From: Streptomyces sp. WMMC500
Lineage (GTDB): Bacteria; Actinomycetota; Actinomycetes; Streptomycetales; Streptomycetaceae
Direction of reading: 5' to 3'
DNA: 64,000 bases
NCBI RefSeq assembly: GCF_027497195.1
Contig: NZ_CP114905.1
Coordinates: 3,458,001-3,522,000, forward strand
Shown here: positions 60,671 to 64,000 of the stretch, in pieces
Position numbering within the stretch: the stretch's first letter is position 1
Layout of the letters: each line of letters starts with the position of its first letter
Position numbers and translations under genes: made by a program
Notes under the pieces: model-generated
Databases searched by the model: none
What the model saw: only the letters and a program-made list of their open reading frames with translations
What the model was told of the DNA's origin: nothing

Positions 60671-60707
60671 GGGCCGGGCCCCGCGCGTGACGCGCGGGGC
60701 CCGGCCC
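60671..60707. terminator. Strong bidirectional terminator
   Basis: A perfect 17-bp stem (60671-60687 with 60691-60707) with a three-base loop, tga, followed by ttgt. It lies between the plus-strand gene ending at 60640 and the minus-strand gene ending at 60767. Confidence 0.85.
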
Positions 60708-60766
60708 TTGTCGTGCCCCAGCCTCAGGCGACCGCACGGGACACCGTTCCCCCACACGCCCGCGCC

Positions 60767-61228
60767 TCACGGCCGTCGCACGGACAGGCCGCCAAGTCGC
60801 CCGTGCAGCAGCAGGTAGAAGACGTACAGCGACTCCTTGCCGCCCTTCCCGCGGTCGTAGCGCCGCAGGGCCCGCCCGAGGGGGTTCCACACCCGCCCGT
60901 CCGGCATCCGTACGCCGACGGGCTGCTCGAAGTAGTCGCGCTGCCGGTCGTCGAGGTCGACCCAACTCCCGCCGCCGGCCCGGACCATGACCTCGCCCAC
61001 GTACGCCCCGACCCCCCGCAGCGCCCGCGCCACGGCCCGCTCGTCGGCGCCCCGCCCGGGCCCCTGTCCGGCCCGCAGCCCGGCCACGATCCGGTCCGCC
61101 ACGCGCAGGCTCTCCACGGAGTAGTCCAACGGCAACCGCCGCTGCCCTCGCAGCCACTCGGCCACCACCCCCTCCACGTACCGGCTCATCCCCGCCGCCG
61201 CGGGTAACGCGTCGCCGGCATGCCCCAT
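60767..61228 (-). CDS. Small conserved protein of unknown function
   Basis: 153 residues from ATG 61228 (MGHAGDALPAAAGMSRYVEG), chosen because GGAGGGG lies just upstream; ATG 61264 and the open frame to 61324 are worse. Helical N-terminus (SRYVEGVVAEWLRGQRRLPL), a central motif YFEQPVGVRMPDGRVWNPLG and a C-terminal FYLLLHGRLGGLSVRRP. No membrane segment and no known domain. It is upstream of the guaB3-type gene's terminus on the same strand, about 400 bases away. Confidence 0.72.
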   Translation of the reverse strand: MGHAGDALPAAAGMSRYVEGVVAEWLRGQRRLPLDYSVESLRVADRIVAGLRAGQGPGRGADERAVARALRGVGAYVGEVMVRAGGGSWVDLDDRQRDYFEQPVGVRMPDGRVWNPLGRALRRYDRGKGGKESLYVFYLLLHGRLGGLSVRRP

Positions 61229-61636
61229 GGGAATCCCCTCCACGTTGATCGGTTGCGCCCTCATCTGAACAGCGCCGGGACCCCGCAGGAACGTCACACC
61301 CGCACCGCGTGACACTTCCCACACGAAGAGTCACCACAAAGGTCTGGACAACTCCCCGACCTGCCAGGGTCGGCAAAAGGCCGGCAGACAAGGAGGACGA
61401 GTCCGACTTGGGGTGAATGTCCGCGCGCTTGCGGTCGTCCCGCGCCGGGCGTTAGTCAGGGCGGACCGGATCGCCCGCCCGCCGCAGAGAGTTCGCCGAT
61501 GCGAGGAGCGGGGCGCCCCCGGGCCGTACGAGAACCGGAAGGCCCGGGCCGCCGGGGGCGGTTCGAGAGCGCACCCCCCGGCCCCGCGGGACTGCCCTCC
61601 CGTCCGGGGCCGGGGCGGTGCTCGTCTCGCGCCGGC

Positions 61637-62752
61637 TCAGCGGGAGCGGGCCACCGTCACCTCGACGCGCTGGAACTCCTTCAGCTCGGAGTACCCCGTC
61701 GTCGCCATCGCCCGGCGCAGGGCGCCGAAGAAGTTCATCGACCCGTCCGGCGTGTGGGAGGGGCCCAGCAGGACCTCCTCCGTCGTCCCCACCGCGCCCA
61801 GGTTCATCACCTTGCCCCGGGGCACGTCCTCGTGGACCGCCTCCATCCCCCAGTGGTGCCCGCGCCCCGGCGCGTCCGTCGCGCGGGCCAGGGGCGAGCC
61901 CATCATCACCGCGTCCGCCCCGCACGCCACCGCCTTCGGCAGGTCGCCGGACCAGCCGACGCCGCCGTCCGCGATCACGTGCACGTAGCGCCCGCCGGAC
62001 TCGTCCATGTAGTCCCGCCGCGCCGCGGCGACATCGGCCACCGCCGTCGCCATCGGCACCTGGATGCCCAGCACGTTGCGCGTCGTGTGCGCCGCGCCGC
62101 CGCCGAAGCCGACGAGCACGCCCGCCGCGCCCGTACGCATCAGGTGCAGCGCCGCCGTGTACGTCGCGCAGCCGCCGACGATCACCGGCACGTCCAGCTC
62201 GTAGATGAACTGCTTGAGGTTCAGCGGCTCGGCGGCCGACGAGACGTGCTCGGCGGAGACCGTCGTCCCGCGGATGACGAAGATGTCCACCCCGGCGTCC
62301 ACGACCGCCTTGGAGAACTGCGCCGTCCGCTGCGGCGACAGCGCCGCCGCCGTGACCACGCCGGACTCGCGGACCTCCGCCAGCCGCCGGCCGATCAGCT
62401 CCTCCTTGATCGGCTCGTCGTAGATCTGCTGCATGCGCCGCGTCGCGTCGTGCTCGTCCAGGTCCGCGATCTCGGCGAGCAGCGGCTCCGGGTCCTCGTA
62501 ACGGGTCCACAGCCCTTCGAGGTTGAGCACGCCGAGGCCGCCGAAGCGCCCGATCCTTATGGCCGCCTCCGGCGACACGACGGAGTCCATCGGGGCGGCG
62601 AGGAAGGGCAGCTCGAAGCGGTAGGCGTCGATCTGCCAGGCGATCGAGACCTCCTTCGGATCCCGGGTGCGCCGGCTCGGCACGATGGCGATGTCGTCGA
62701 ACGCGTACGCCTTGCGCCCGCGCTTGCCCCGGCCGATCTCGATCTCAGTCAC
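61637..62752 (-). CDS. guaB3: GuaB3-type IMP dehydrogenase family protein
   Basis: 371 residues from GTG 62752, the standard length of the actinobacterial GuaB3 group, which lacks CBS domains. TIM-barrel sequence with IMP-dehydrogenase similarity (AYAFDDIAIVPSRRTRDPKE, FLAAPMDSVVSPEAAIRIGR, IVGGCATYTAALHLMRTGAA, YVHVIADGGVGWSGDLPKAV). The catalytic-loop Cys of IMP dehydrogenase (GPGSICTTR) is replaced: the loop reads GFGGGAAHTTRNVLGI, with His near residue 221 at the Cys position. Hence it is unlikely to act as a normal IMP dehydrogenase; other activities have been proposed for this group, and I cannot decide. It follows guaB on the same strand. Confidence 0.88.
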   Translation of the reverse strand: MTEIEIGRGKRGRKAYAFDDIAIVPSRRTRDPKEVSIAWQIDAYRFELPFLAAPMDSVVSPEAAIRIGRFGGLGVLNLEGLWTRYEDPEPLLAEIADLDEHDATRRMQQIYDEPIKEELIGRRLAEVRESGVVTAAALSPQRTAQFSKAVVDAGVDIFVIRGTTVSAEHVSSAAEPLNLKQFIYELDVPVIVGGCATYTAALHLMRTGAAGVLVGFGGGAAHTTRNVLGIQVPMATAVADVAAARRDYMDESGGRYVHVIADGGVGWSGDLPKAVACGADAVMMGSPLARATDAPGRGHHWGMEAVHEDVPRGKVMNLGAVGTTEEVLLGPSHTPDGSMNFFGALRRAMATTGYSELKEFQRVEVTVARSR

Positions 62753-62806
62753 GGATTGCTGCCCTTTCCAGACGGTTGCCGCCCCAGTATCCCCCGGCCG
62801 GTCCGG

Positions 62807-64000
<1,194 letters not shown>

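Overview
This 64 kb window has the features of a chromosomal segment from a high-GC actinomycete, almost certainly a Streptomyces or close relative. Base composition is extreme, codon third positions are almost all G or C, GTG and TTG starts are common, and several genes look leaderless. From memory, the core gene order (purH, purN, sucD, sucC, MoxR/VWA block, icmB, M23 peptidase, pcrA, NlpC/P60 pair, two-component system, guaA, chorismate mutase, gabD2, Ser/Thr kinases, glpD, guaB3, guaB) matches a conserved Streptomyces core block read in the reverse direction. I could not run a search to confirm this.

Layout. 0-2.5 kb: the tail of a membrane protein, a convergent terminator, and purine biosynthesis purN-purH on the minus strand. 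2.6-6.6 kb: a Gly/Gln-rich membrane protein, a PerM-like DUF6350 membrane protein, and a sigma-factor-like protein with a membrane anchor. 6.6-8.8 kb: succinyl-CoA synthetase sucC-sucD. 8.9-17.9 kb: a five-gene divergent locus with a MoxR AAA+ ATPase, a DUF5682 protein and a VWA protein on the minus strand, and a SWIM zinc-finger protein and a DUF5691 HEAT-like protein on the plus strand. 17.9-26.2 kb: the B12-binding mutase subunit IcmB, an M23 peptidase, the PcrA helicase, and two NlpC/P60 hydrolases flanking a small membrane protein. 26.2-32.7 kb: a LuxR-type response regulator with a PspC-type histidine kinase, a divergent PspC/LiaF-like membrane protein with its overlapping partner, DoxX, and a large membrane protein. 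32.7-34.9 kb: guaA and an AroQ chorismate mutase; the latter is preceded by a probable leader peptide and a rho-independent hairpin.

34.9-42.3 kb looks like accessory DNA inserted between core genes. It holds repeat elements (one folds as a perfect four-way junction), an RsbW-like ATP-binding protein, a three-gene unit (regulator, inositol-monophosphatase-like enzyme, small duplicated protein), a cytoplasmic N-acetylmuramoyl-L-alanine amidase, a quinone oxidoreductase/TetR pair with twin operators, a VOC protein and an ankyrin-repeat remnant. No integrase, transposase or att site was seen.

42.3-64 kb: an uncharacterised 728-residue protein, succinic semialdehyde dehydrogenase, a three-gene Ser/Thr kinase cluster in which the largest member is a pseudokinase with a roughly 760-residue insertion, glycerol-3-phosphate dehydrogenase, a UDP-sugar-dehydrogenase relative lacking its catalytic cysteine, three small proteins, and two IMP-dehydrogenase-family genes (guaB3-like, and guaB running off the window).

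Purine and guanine metabolism (purN, purH, guaA, guaB3, guaB), the TCA cycle (sucCD, gabD2) and cell-wall/envelope functions (M23, NlpC/P60, PspC, kinases) dominate the core genes. The strongest candidates for new biology are the MoxR-VWA-DUF5682/SWIM-DUF5691 locus, the chorismate mutase attenuator, the four-way-junction repeat and the pseudokinase.
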